Source: Lachnospiraceae bacterium (GTDB taxonomy: Bacteria; Bacillota; Clostridia; Lachnospirales; Lachnospiraceae). From it: 64,000 nucleotides of DNA. The notes beneath the pieces are model-generated. The model had not been told where the DNA came from and did not search any database. It was given only the letters and a program-made list of their open reading frames with translations. The stretch's first letter is position 1. The number at the start of each line of letters is the position of its first letter. Where the stretch lies: contig JAAVHZ010000006.1 in the NCBI GenBank assembly GCA_014799465.1, positions 186,001 to 250,000 of the forward strand, written 5' to 3'. The translations under genes were made by a program, and so were the position numbers. Below, one piece after another: positions 44,624-53,418 of this stretch.

Positions 44624-45534
44624 TGTTTAACGCCTCCTGTCAATTTCAGAAAAAGATCCTGTAATGAATTTTTTCGCATAGAAAGATAACGGATATGTAA
44701 ATTGTTTTCTACAAGTTTTTTGATAAATTCATCTAAACAAATACTTTCAAGTTTAACTGTAAACTGATTTCCTTTATGTGATGTCAGGCTTATTCCTCGG
44801 AAATGGGAGAGGACATTTTCCACAACCTCTGTTTCTTCCAATATGAAGTCAACAATATTTGTTGTTTCGGATAAAATTTCTTCCGTTTTTCCCTGCAAGA
44901 TACTTTTTCCTTTATCCAAAATTAAAATATCTGTGCAAAATTTCTCCATGTCATGTAGTTGGTGTGAGGAAACAATAAATGTTGTTTTTTTATCTTTTGC
45001 CATATCACAAATCAGTCGGTAAAGGCTGATTTGTCCTTGCGGGTCTAGTCCATTTGCAGGTTCGTCTAAAATGATTAGTTTTGGCTGTCCCAACATAGCT
45101 CTTGCTAATGCCAGTCTTTGTTTCATTCCAAGAGAAAATTTCTTTACTTTTTTTTCAGCCTGTGTACTAAGTCCGACATAATCAAGTAATTCCATGACCT
45201 GCCCGTTAGGGATATTCTTATATAAACGTGCAAAACATTCTATATTTTCTCTTGCGGTTAATTCTTGATAAAAACTAGGTGTGTCAAGTGCCGCCCCCAC
45301 TTTTGACAGAGCAAGTCCCGGATTGCTGTCTAATGATATATCATCTATTATTATTTTTCCTTTGTCTTTGGAGCATAAGTTCGTAATCATCTTTAATGTT
45401 GTGGTCTTGCCCGCCCCATTTGTCCCCAATAGTCCCATAATATTTCCGGGCATAAGTTCAAAACATACATTTTCAACGGCAGTTTCTTTTTTATATACTT
45501 TTCTTAGATTTTGTACTGTAATTATTTTCTCCAT
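44611..45534 (-). CDS. ABC transporter ATP-binding protein
   Basis: Walker A GTNGAGKTT lies near residue 37, the signature FSLGMKQRLALARAML near 138, and Walker B LIILDEPANGLDP follows, with the switch histidine in VSSHQL. The 307-residue length and C-terminal extension are typical of the drug/lantibiotic-export group. GGGAGG precedes the start. It overlaps both the anti-sigma gene upstream and the permease gene downstream. Confidence 0.92.
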   Translation of the reverse strand: MEKIITVQNLRKVYKKETAVENVCFELMPGNIMGLLGTNGAGKTTTLKMITNLCSKDKGKIIIDDISLDSNPGLALSKVGAALDTPSFYQELTARENIECFARLYKNIPNGQVMELLDYVGLSTQAEKKVKKFSLGMKQRLALARAMLGQPKLIILDEPANGLDPQGQISLYRLICDMAKDKKTTFIVSSHQLHDMEKFCTDILILDKGKSILQGKTEEILSETTNIVDFILEETEVVENVLSHFRGISLTSHKGNQFTVKLESICLDEFIKKLVENNLHIRYLSMRKNSLQDLFLKLTGGVKQCIH

Positions 45535-46280
45535 TTTTTAATCCTCCCAATAATTCCAAACAAGATTATTCCAATAACCTCTCCAAGTGCATTACCTATA
45601 AACCCCCGCATACGGAGTACATCATTCCATACATAATCTCCTGTAATCAGTTTGGTAATATAATTTCCTATGATTACCAATAACATAAACAATGCGATAC
45701 AATCCCAGATATTCCATTTTAAGAATGCCCTTGAAAGCACTGGAATCCAGAGAACACCCAACCATAACAACATGATAGGAAAACCATAGCGGAAAATCCA
45801 AAATGTTCCCACATCCATAAGATAATATCTGGTAATCTGTATAACAGATAGCAGACAGAATATGCCAATGCTTATCACAATCATAGTAAAACAGCCTTTG
45901 TTCTTTTTACTGGCTGAAATGACATATACGAAAGCATCTGCAAATATAACAGCACTTCCTGCAATTAAAGACCATGTGATTCCTTTGTTTAATGCCAAAT
46001 CTACTATCATGCAGACAAGTATGGAAATAAAGCTAAGACCACACAAACCATATAAAAAATACATTCGTTTTGTTTTTTTCAAAAATCTTTTGACATCTTG
46101 AACCTCTGACGGCTGTTTTTCCATTTCCAAATTAAAAGCCATATTGTTATATACCTCATTACAATCTGTACAATATTCTAAATGGTTTTCTATGCTCTTT
46201 TTGGAAACATCACTTACCATTCCATCCACATAAAGAGGAAGCAAATCTTTTACAATCTCACAAGCTAATTCTCTGTCCAT
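45522..46280 (-). CDS. Membrane anti-sigma factor with zinc-finger N-terminus
   Basis: Residues 1-50 resemble the zinc-binding anti-sigma domain: LLPLYVDGMVSD, then ENHLEYCTDCNEVY with the H-x3-C-x2-C motif. About six membrane segments follow. It should bind the ECF sigma factor whose gene overlaps its start by 16 bases, and release it on an envelope signal. The start at 46280 has AAAGGA upstream; the longer frame would run inside the sigma gene. 252 residues. Confidence 0.85.
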   Translation of the reverse strand: MDRELACEIVKDLLPLYVDGMVSDVSKKSIENHLEYCTDCNEVYNNMAFNLEMEKQPSEVQDVKRFLKKTKRMYFLYGLCGLSFISILVCMIVDLALNKGITWSLIAGSAVIFADAFVYVISASKKNKGCFTMIVISIGIFCLLSVIQITRYYLMDVGTFWIFRYGFPIMLLWLGVLWIPVLSRAFLKWNIWDCIALFMLLVIIGNYITKLITGDYVWNDVLRMRGFIGNALGEVIGIILFGIIGRIKKWRK

Positions 46281-46762
46281 TCTTTCATTCCTTTCATCAA
46301 TTTTTGTTTTCCCCTGTAATAAGTTACTCTTGCCCAAGTTTCTGTTTTCTCCATAATACTTGCAATTTCAGAAAATTGTAAATCTCCTGCAAGCCGTAGA
46401 TACATGACCTCTCTCGTTACATCATCTAAGTTGTGCATAAGGCGGAAAATTTCTATTTTTTCCAAATGATTCAGACAATGGTATTCAATGTTTTCATTGG
46501 AAGGGATTGTATCGTCCAATTCCACAGTTTTGTGTTTGTTTCTTTTTTCAAGTTCCTTATACCACAAATTTTTTGCAATCTGACATAGCCAGACGGAAAT
46601 TTTACAATCACCTCTAAATTTGTCAATTCCTTTTATTGCTTGAAAAAATGTTTCCTGTGTTAATTCCTCGGCAAGCCCGGTATCATGTGTTAATCCGCAT
46701 AGATATTTATATATCATTGCTGCATTTTTTTGATATATTTCATCAATTTTCGCTTTATCCAT
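46265..46762 (-). CDS. ECF-type RNA polymerase sigma factor
   Basis: A 165-residue sigma-70 family protein with region 2 (LAEELTQETFFQAIKGIDKFRG, seen as two shorter parts, and WLCQIAKNLWYKE) and region 4 (EVMYLRLAGDLQFSEIASIMEKTE). It heads the operon of anti-sigma factor and ABC transporter, which it probably activates along with itself. The signal is likely an envelope-active compound exported by the transporter. Confidence 0.9.
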   Translation of the reverse strand: MDKAKIDEIYQKNAAMIYKYLCGLTHDTGLAEELTQETFFQAIKGIDKFRGDCKISVWLCQIAKNLWYKELEKRNKHKTVELDDTIPSNENIEYHCLNHLEKIEIFRLMHNLDDVTREVMYLRLAGDLQFSEIASIMEKTETWARVTYYRGKQKLMKGMKEWTEN

Positions 46763-46919
46763 ATTTTACACCTCATATTGTTAGTTCCTTTCAAGTGCAA
46801 TTTGTTACAAAATATTTTTATATATTATTCTATAGATATAATCATATACGATTAAGCGAATAAAGCGAGTATTTTAACAAGAAAAAATTACGCCTTATAC
46901 TTACCTTAAAAATCATCAA

Positions 46920-47075
46920 ATCACAATCAGAATTTATGGAGGATTTGACTATGATAGTCTGTTGTTTTTTATGGAAGGGCACCTATTAAGTGATTTTGGT
47001 ATTGAGGGGGAACTGATTATGGGCTATAATCAAAAGAGAATATATTATGCACATGCCAAAGAAAAACTTTTATAA
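46920..47075 (+). pseudogene. Unidentified coding remnant before the TfoX-C gene
   Basis: An open stretch without a plausible start encodes DYDSLLFFMEGHLLSDFG and then MGYNQKRIYYAHAKEKLL before a TAA at 47073-47075. It looks like the tail of a longer protein that I cannot name. It ends 21 bases before the TfoX-C gene. Confidence 0.35.
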
Positions 47076-47096
47076 TAAGTTAAAGGAGAAAAAAAT

Positions 47097-47354
47097 ATGT
47101 CAGAATTAACATCTATGATGAATATTGGTAAAGAAATGGCAAAAAAACTGACCGCTGTTGGAATAGATTCATCGGAGAAACTTATTGAGTCAGGAAGTAA
47201 ACAGGCATTTTTAAAGCTAAAAGAGAAATATCCTCAAGTCTGTCTGGTACATTTATATACATTAGAGGGAGCGGTTCAGAATACCGAATTTAACAATCTT
47301 TCGGAAGAAAAGAAAAAGGAATTAAAAGAATTCAGTGACTTTTTAAAAGAGTAA
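47097..47354 (+). CDS. TfoX C-terminal domain protein
   Basis: The 85-residue protein matches the TfoX/Sxy C-terminal helical domain: MNIGKEMAKKLTAVGIDSSEKLIESG, then an AFLKLKEKYP region and a Lys/Glu-rich end. Domain-only members like this are widespread and of unknown function; in proteobacteria the full protein induces competence. AAGGAG precedes the ATG. Confidence 0.85.
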   Translation: MSELTSMMNIGKEMAKKLTAVGIDSSEKLIESGSKQAFLKLKEKYPQVCLVHLYTLEGAVQNTEFNNLSEEKKKELKEFSDFLKE

Positions 47355-47379
47355 TAATTTAAGACTACAATCCTTCTAT

Positions 47380-47405
47380 CCTCGCAGGCAAAGACCGCTG
47401 CGAGG
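47380..47405. terminator. Hairpin between the convergent TfoX-C and ECF-S genes
   Basis: CCTCGCAG and CTGCGAGG form a perfect 8-bp stem. The T-run is poor. The words CTGCGAGGGT recall the dispersed repeat at 4640, so it may be a repeat remnant. Confidence 0.45.
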
Positions 47406-47419
47406 GTGAAAGAAACATT

Positions 47420-47941
47420 CTAAAATTGTGAAATCAATCTCTTAATGCCTGCTTTATCCAAAATAATTCCAATAGCATAGAATACAATTATATTAAAAAC
47501 ACCTTCGGCAAAAAGCCCAGGTGCCGAAGACAGTCCTGATGCAACAGAGCCATAAAGAATGGCACCGGCAACGGTATATCCTGCTGTCATAAAAATCATG
47601 GAAGCAGCGGCACCTGCAAAAGTTCTTTTAGAGTAAATGGATCTGTTTTTTTTGCCTAATGAAAAGATTGAGCTTGCAATAAGGGCTATACCGATTTTAA
47701 TAATCAATGTGGGTACTGCCCATATAGGGAATCCGGTAAGTATATCTGCCATGCATGAACCAATCCCGCCTGAAATGCAGGCAATCCGTGGTGTAAGCAA
47801 AAGTGATGCCAGCAGAATTATACTGTTACCCAGATGGGCATAACCAAGTGGTATCGGAATTTGTATAAATGCAGTAGCTATGTATACAAGAGCAATGAAA
47901 ACTGCTGTAATACAGATTTTAAAAGTTTGATTATTTTTCAT
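47420..47941 (-). CDS. ECF transporter substrate-binding (S) component
   Basis: The 173-residue membrane protein has about five or six hydrophobic segments and the GYAHLGNSIILLASLLL motif characteristic of the PF07155/DUF1393 type of S components. It would bind a vitamin or related compound and use a shared energising module encoded elsewhere. The substrate cannot be deduced; no riboswitch is visible in its leader. Confidence 0.83.
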   Translation of the reverse strand: MKNNQTFKICITAVFIALVYIATAFIQIPIPLGYAHLGNSIILLASLLLTPRIACISGGIGSCMADILTGFPIWAVPTLIIKIGIALIASSIFSLGKKNRSIYSKRTFAGAAASMIFMTAGYTVAGAILYGSVASGLSSAPGLFAEGVFNIIVFYAIGIILDKAGIKRLISQF

Positions 47942-48185
47942 AATAATACCTCATTTCTTATATAAATTTTGTTTTCATACATATTACACCACAAGTGGCA
48001 GTGTGTAAAATGCCAAATATTATAAATTTGAGCATGCCAGTTGCAATGGGTAAATTATATATCAATAATTTACCTCATTTCAGACTTAGATAAAGTATTT
48101 GACAGAAGAATAAATAGGATATATAATATAACCTATAGAAATAGTATGAATAAAAACGAAAGGCGGCACGTATATTCTCTGTTTA

Positions 48186-48300
48186 TTCTCGCAGCCGGAA
48201 TGCTGAGTCCGACAGCACCCACGAATGTCAAATACTCCACATCTCCGGTGCAAGTTTTACACCCCGCAGATTGCTGTGGGGTATTTGTATTTCTGACAGT
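48186..48300. repeat. Degenerate dispersed repeat, copy 3
   Basis: The end of this segment, ACCCCGCAGATTGCTGTGG followed by GGTATTTG, matches the closing inverted repeat of copies 1 and 2. The front part, with CGCAGCCGGAATGC and CAAATACTCCA, is heavily diverged. It lies just before the DUF3877 gene. Confidence 0.55.
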
Positions 48301-48329
48301 AAACAGAAATATCTTGGAGGAGTAAACAT

Positions 48330-48857
48330 ATGACTTTAGAAAAGCATATCATGGATACCATGAAGGAGTGGCAGATAAAGTTAGGAAGTATTGGTTCTGA
48401 TATGAAACTTTATTATCCAAAGACTTCATTATATGAATATTTGAAAATAAGTAATGATATAAGTTGTACTGAACTGAAAGAATATATAAAAAAGTATCTT
48501 TCGGTTCATGCGGAATGTTTGGGTGAAATTACAGTCAGCCATGATGATGACAGATTTTGCATATGTATAGGAAAAGAAGGGTGTAGATATGTCGAGCAGA
48601 ATATACCTGAACCGGATTTTTTAAAGAAGTTTTTAGAGGCGTTAAAAAGTCAGAATATGAATATTATATTTCGTATTTTTGAAGAATATGCAATGGAAAA
48701 TAGTACTGAACTATGTGTAGAGCATGAAGCTGGCGGAGCAACAGAAGTATTATATTTAAAAGATGAGACCGTTGAGCCGTATGTGTATTATATTGAACAA
48801 AATGAGTTTGGAATAACATATCATCGTTTTACAAGTAATGAATACAAAAATTTATAA
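48330..48857 (+). CDS. DUF3877 family protein
   Basis: A 175-residue cytosolic protein matching DUF3877 in its opening (MTLEKHIMDTMKEWQIKLG) and KLYYPKTSLYEYL segment. The family is largely confined to Clostridia and has no known function. GGAGG lies upstream of the ATG. It is 52 bases before mnmA and may share its transcript. Confidence 0.82.
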   Translation: MTLEKHIMDTMKEWQIKLGSIGSDMKLYYPKTSLYEYLKISNDISCTELKEYIKKYLSVHAECLGEITVSHDDDRFCICIGKEGCRYVEQNIPEPDFLKKFLEALKSQNMNIIFRIFEEYAMENSTELCVEHEAGGATEVLYLKDETVEPYVYYIEQNEFGITYHRFTSNEYKNL

Positions 48858-48909
48858 GCTGAGGAGTTGTACATCCGTAGAACAGAAAATAATATGAGAG
48901 GCAGAAAGT

Positions 48910-49980
48910 ATGAGTAAAGTTGTTGTGGGAATGTCAGGTGGTGTGGATTCTTCCGTAGCAGCATATCTGTTAAAAAAGCAAGGATATGAAGTTATAGGGG
49001 TGACAATGCAGATATGGCAGGATAAAGATGATAAAATAATAGAGGAAAATGGTGGGTGTTGCGGATTAAGTGCTGTAGAAGATACAGCCAGGGTGGCACG
49101 ATTACTTGATATACCTTATTATGTAATGAATTTTAAGAGTGAGTTCAAAGAAAATGTTATAGATTATTTCGTAAAAGAATATGCGGCAGGAAGAACACCT
49201 AATCCGTGTATAGCATGTAACAGATATGTGAAATGGGAGTCACTTTTAAAGCGTAGCATGGATATAGGAGCAGATTATATAGCAACAGGTCATTATGCAA
49301 GAATAGGGACGTTATCTAATGGAAGGTATATAATCAAAAACTCGGTTACGGATTTAAAAGATCAGACATATGCTTTGTATAATCTTACGCAGCAGCAGTT
49401 ATCAAGGACACTTATGCCGGTTGGCGATTATACAAAGGAAGAAATTAGAAAAATAGCGAAAGAAATCGGATTGGATGTGGCGGATAAGCCGGACAGTCAG
49501 GATATATGTTTTGTGCCCGATGGCAACTATGCTTCGTTTATTACAGAAGAAACCGGGTATAAAGCGGAAGAAGGAAATTTTGTTGATATTGAAGGAAATT
49601 TTATCGGCAGGCACAAAGGAATAATTCATTACACAATCGGACAGAGAAAAGGGCTGGGAATATCTGCAGGAGAACCATTATATGTAATAAATATACGTTC
49701 GGAAACTAACGAAGTAGTGTTGGGAAAAAACAATGATACATTTACCGATACGGTTTATGCAAATCATATTAACTGTATGGCTGAACCAGAAATATTGCCA
49801 TATACAAAACTAAAAGGAAAAATCAGGTATAACCACATCGGAGCAGAATGTACCGTTACCATGATTGATAATGACACACTTAAATGTGTGTTTGACACGC
49901 CACAGCGTGCAGTGACACCGGGACAGGCACTTGTGCTTTATAAAGATGATTATGTGTTTGGCGGCGGAATTATAATATAA
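48910..49980 (+). CDS. mnmA: tRNA-specific 2-thiouridylase MnmA
   Basis: MnmA adds sulfur to U34 of tRNA for Lys, Glu and Gln. The PP-loop GMSGGVDSS is at residues 8-16, the catalytic cysteine lies in NPCIACNRYVKW and the second in DSQDICFVPDG. The 356-residue length is standard. It uses persulfide sulfur from a cysteine desulfurase not in this window. A terminator follows directly. Confidence 0.95.
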   Translation: MSKVVVGMSGGVDSSVAAYLLKKQGYEVIGVTMQIWQDKDDKIIEENGGCCGLSAVEDTARVARLLDIPYYVMNFKSEFKENVIDYFVKEYAAGRTPNPCIACNRYVKWESLLKRSMDIGADYIATGHYARIGTLSNGRYIIKNSVTDLKDQTYALYNLTQQQLSRTLMPVGDYTKEEIRKIAKEIGLDVADKPDSQDICFVPDGNYASFITEETGYKAEEGNFVDIEGNFIGRHKGIIHYTIGQRKGLGISAGEPLYVINIRSETNEVVLGKNNDTFTDTVYANHINCMAEPEILPYTKLKGKIRYNHIGAECTVTMIDNDTLKCVFDTPQRAVTPGQALVLYKDDYVFGGGIII

Positions 49981-49985
49981 AAGAG

Positions 49986-50013
49986 TAAAAGACAGTTATA
50001 GTGACTGTCTTTT
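49986..50013 (+). terminator. Intrinsic terminator after mnmA
   Basis: TAAAAGACAGT and ACTGTCTTTTA form the stem, with the T-run built into the 3' arm. Confidence 0.88.
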
Positions 50014-50137
50014 ATGTATTGTTAAAACCTATAATGGGTTCAAGGAATAATGTAATATACAGAAGGTATATAGTTTGATATTATATGTTGTAATATTAAA
50101 CTATACTATAAATATATGATAAATAGGAGATGGTTTA

Positions 50138-51049
50138 ATGACTTTAGTTCAATTAAAATATGTAATCACGGTTGCAGGAAGTAATTCGTTAAATGATGCT
50201 GCGAAGGCACTGTTTATTTCACAGCCCAGTCTGTCATCTGCGATTCGTTCTCTTGAAAATGAAGTAGGATTTGATATATTTATCCGTTCAAAAAATGGCA
50301 TAACGCTGACTACAAAGGGTGCGGAGTTTATTGGGTATGCGAAGTCGGTTATGGAGCAGTATGAGCTTCTTGATGCAAAATATATATCACATACAAAAGT
50401 AAAGAAGACATTCAGTGTATCCATGCAGCACTATACATTTGCGGTAAATGCGTTTGTGGAACTGGTGAAGCAGTTTGGAATGGATGAATATGAATTTGAG
50501 ATACATGAAACTAAAACTTATGAAGTAATTGAAAATGTAAAAAATCATAAGAGTGAAGTAGGAATATTGTATATAAATGATTATAACAGAAGTGTACTTA
50601 CTAAGATTTTTACTGATGCAGGATTACAGTTCGAGCCTCTGTTGGAGTGTGGAATATATGTCTATATGTGGAAAAATCATCCGCTTGCAAATGCGAAAGA
50701 GCTGACTTTAGAGGATTTGGAAGAATATCCCTGTCTTGGGTTTGCACAGGGAGAACATAACTCATTTTATTTTGCAGAAGAAGTATTAAGTACATATCAA
50801 TATAAGCGGTTTATAAGGGCAAATGACAGGGCAACGCTGCTGAATTTAATGGTTGGATTAAATGGATATACATTATGTTCAGGAATTATATGTGAGGAAT
50901 TAAATGGAGAAGATTATTGTGCAATAAAACTAAAATCAGAAGAAAAGATGACAATAGGATATATTGCAGTAAAAAACGCAGCTATAAGTAAAATAGGGCA
51001 GAAGTATTTGGAAGAAATTTCGAAATTCAAAGACAAAACATTGGAATGA
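50138..51049 (+). CDS. LysR family regulator of the sulfur-metabolism cluster
   Basis: The N-terminal winged helix (LNDAAKALFISQPSLSSAIRSLENEVGF, in parts near residues 19-45) and C-terminal ligand domain are complete; 303 residues. The next gene starts 14 bases later in the same direction, which is unusual for LysR genes and implies co-transcription. It may sense a sulfur metabolite such as O-acetylserine, by analogy with CysB/CmbR-type regulators; that is inferred from the neighbours. Confidence 0.9.
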   Translation: MTLVQLKYVITVAGSNSLNDAAKALFISQPSLSSAIRSLENEVGFDIFIRSKNGITLTTKGAEFIGYAKSVMEQYELLDAKYISHTKVKKTFSVSMQHYTFAVNAFVELVKQFGMDEYEFEIHETKTYEVIENVKNHKSEVGILYINDYNRSVLTKIFTDAGLQFEPLLECGIYVYMWKNHPLANAKELTLEDLEEYPCLGFAQGEHNSFYFAEEVLSTYQYKRFIRANDRATLLNLMVGLNGYTLCSGIICEELNGEDYCAIKLKSEEKMTIGYIAVKNAAISKIGQKYLEEISKFKDKTLE

Positions 51050-51063
51050 CAGGAGGAAATATA

Positions 51064-52242
51064 ATGGCAAGAGGTATTGAAACAAAGTGTTTACATTTAG
51101 AAGAAGAGGAAGGCAGCAGTGACAATTATGGTGCAATCAGCTATCCTATTTACCAGACTGCTACTTATGCACATAAAGGTGTGGGTAGAAGTACCGGCTA
51201 TGATTACAGCAGGCTTCAGAATCCCACAAGAAGCCATTTGGAAAAGGTGGTGGCGACCTTGGAAAATGGAATAGATGCACTGGCATTTTCTACGGGTATG
51301 GCAGCAATTACGCTGTTGATGGAATTATTCAGACCGGGAGACCATCTTATTGTGGATGCGGATTTGTATGGAGGAAGCATCAGGCTTTTTAACAATGTAT
51401 CTGAGAAAAATGGCATCACATTTTCAAGTATTGACTGCTATAAAGAAGATGTGGAAAGCTATATCAATGAAAGCACGAAAGCAGTATATATCGAAACACC
51501 TACCAATCCGATGATGAATGTTACGGATATAGAAGCACTTTCAAAGATTGCTAAAAGAAATAACATACTACTTATTGTTGATAATACATTTTTATCTCCA
51601 TATTTTCAGAATCCGTTGGATTTGGGGGCAGATATTGTTGTTCACAGCGGAACAAAATATCTGGGTGGACATAATGATACACTGGCAGGCTTTTTGGTTA
51701 CAAACAGAGAGGATATAAGTGAGAAATTCAGGTTTTTAATAAAGACCACCGGAGCAGGTCTTGCACCATTTGACAGTTGGCTGATACTTCGGGGAATTAA
51801 AACACTTGGTATCCGTATGGAAAAGTCACAGCAAAACGCAATAGTAATTGCAGAATGGTTAAAGGGACGCAGTGAAGTAACAAAGGTTATATATCCGGGA
51901 CTGCAGGAGCATCTGGGGTATGAAATTATGAAAAGGCAGGCAAAAGGATTTGGTGCAATGCTTACATTTCAGCTTGAAAGTAAGGAGTTTGCCTTAGGAA
52001 TATTGGAAAAAGTAAGAATGATTAAATTTGCAGAAAGTCTTGGAGGTGTGGAAACATTGATTACATATCCCACAACCCAGACACACGCTGATGTTCCAAA
52101 AGAGATACGTGAGAAAAACGGAATTACAGAAAGTACACTGAGACTTTCGGTGGGAATAGAGGATGTAAAAGACCTGTTGGACGAATTAGAAAAAGTATTT
52201 GATGAATTGGATGGTGAATTGAATGGCAGAGAGAAATCTTGA
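51064..52242 (+). CDS. PLP-dependent trans-sulfuration enzyme (Cys/Met metabolism family)
   Basis: A 392-residue fold-type I PLP enzyme. It carries YSRLQNPTR, ALAFSTGMAAI, the PLP lysine in VVHSGTKYLGGHNDTLAG and the C-terminal TLRLSVGIED. Candidates are cystathionine gamma-synthase, gamma- or beta-lyase, or O-acylhomoserine sulfhydrylase; the sequence alone does not separate them for me. ATG at 51064 has GGAGG 7 bases upstream. It overlaps the next PLP lyase gene by 20 bases. Confidence 0.9.
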   Translation: MARGIETKCLHLEEEEGSSDNYGAISYPIYQTATYAHKGVGRSTGYDYSRLQNPTRSHLEKVVATLENGIDALAFSTGMAAITLLMELFRPGDHLIVDADLYGGSIRLFNNVSEKNGITFSSIDCYKEDVESYINESTKAVYIETPTNPMMNVTDIEALSKIAKRNNILLIVDNTFLSPYFQNPLDLGADIVVHSGTKYLGGHNDTLAGFLVTNREDISEKFRFLIKTTGAGLAPFDSWLILRGIKTLGIRMEKSQQNAIVIAEWLKGRSEVTKVIYPGLQEHLGYEIMKRQAKGFGAMLTFQLESKEFALGILEKVRMIKFAESLGGVETLITYPTTQTHADVPKEIREKNGITESTLRLSVGIEDVKDLLDELEKVFDELDGELNGREKS

Positions 52243-53404
52243 TTTTAATAAAATTATAAACAGAAAAAATACACGATGTTTGAAATACGATTTTGCTAAA
52301 AGGCGTGGTATGCCTGAAGATGTGCTGCCGTTATGGGTTGCTGATATGGACTTTGAGACGTCTTCTTATATTGAGGATGCTCTGGTTGAACGGGCGAAAC
52401 AGGGAATATTCGGATATAGCGAAGTGCAGACACCGTATTTTGAAATTGTAAGGAAGTGGATGAAAAATCACCATAACTGGGAGGTACAGGAAAAGTGGCT
52501 TGTTAAAACACCTGGAATTGTATTTGCACTTGCAATGGCGGTAAAGGCATATACAGAACCGGGAGACAGTGTACTTATACAGCTTCCGGTGTATTATCCG
52601 TTTTCAGAAGTTATTGAAGATAATGGGAGAAAAGTTGTAAGCAACACCTTGTATCTTGGAGAAGATAACCGCTATCATATAGATTTTGAAGATTTTGAGA
52701 AAAAAATCGCAGAAGAAAAAATAAAGCTCTTTTTCCTTTGTAATCCGCATAATCCGGTGGGCAGGGTATGGACAGAAGAAGAATTAATCAGATTGGGAGA
52801 TATATGTGTAAAGTATGGGGTTATTGTTGTAAGTGATGAAATTCATCAGGATTTTATATTCAAGGGAAAGCACATTGTATTTGCGGACCTCAAAAAAGAA
52901 TATGGGGATATAAGCATTACCTGTACATCGCCCAGCAAGACTTTTAACCTTGCATCTATGATGATGTCGAATATTTTCATACCTAATCATGATTTGAAAC
53001 AAAAATTCCGTAAAGAACTGGATGCAGCAGGAACAAGCCAGCTTGGGGTTATGGGACTTGTTGCATGCGAGGCGGCATATAGTCATGGAGAAGAATGGTA
53101 TCAGGCGATGCTTTCTTATGTTAAAGATAATATTGAGTTTACAAGAAATTATGTGGAAGAAAATCTTTCCGGAGTTAAGATGATTGATTTGGAAGGGACA
53201 TATCTTGTGTGGCTTGATTTTAGAGGAACAGGTTTAAGTGCAGAAGAATTAGAAAAATTAATTATATATAAGGCAAAGCTTTGGCTGGACAGTGGAAAAA
53301 TTTTTGGAGAATGTGGCAAAGGGTTTCAAAGGATTAATGTAGCATGCCCAAGAAGTGTGGTTGAAGAAGCATTAGGACGAATAAGGGAAGCATTAAGTAA
53401 ATAG
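52223..53404 (+). CDS. MalY/PatB-type C-S beta-lyase
   Basis: This 393-residue aminotransferase-fold protein opens DFNKIINRKNTRCLKYDF and LPLWVADMDFE, as in the MalY/PatB group. NPHNPVGRVW and SPSKTFNLA (PLP lysine) are intact. The group cleaves cystathionine or other cysteine S-conjugates to a thiol, pyruvate and ammonia. It overlaps the preceding trans-sulfuration gene by 20 bases. With the ligase and amidotransferase genes downstream it could work on gamma-glutamyl-derived S-conjugates. Confidence 0.9.
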   Translation: MAERNLDFNKIINRKNTRCLKYDFAKRRGMPEDVLPLWVADMDFETSSYIEDALVERAKQGIFGYSEVQTPYFEIVRKWMKNHHNWEVQEKWLVKTPGIVFALAMAVKAYTEPGDSVLIQLPVYYPFSEVIEDNGRKVVSNTLYLGEDNRYHIDFEDFEKKIAEEKIKLFFLCNPHNPVGRVWTEEELIRLGDICVKYGVIVVSDEIHQDFIFKGKHIVFADLKKEYGDISITCTSPSKTFNLASMMMSNIFIPNHDLKQKFRKELDAAGTSQLGVMGLVACEAAYSHGEEWYQAMLSYVKDNIEFTRNYVEENLSGVKMIDLEGTYLVWLDFRGTGLSAEELEKLIIYKAKLWLDSGKIFGECGKGFQRINVACPRSVVEEALGRIREALSK

Positions 53405-53418
53405 CTGAAAGGAAGGCG

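Noticed and set aside
47942-48040. Possible vitamin riboswitch before the ECF-S gene
   Set aside because: The minus-strand leader shows no signature of preQ1, TPP, FMN, cobalamin or folate aptamers.
48041-48325. 94-codon plus-strand frame
   Set aside because: It runs through the degenerate dispersed repeat and lacks protein-like composition or a ribosome-binding site.
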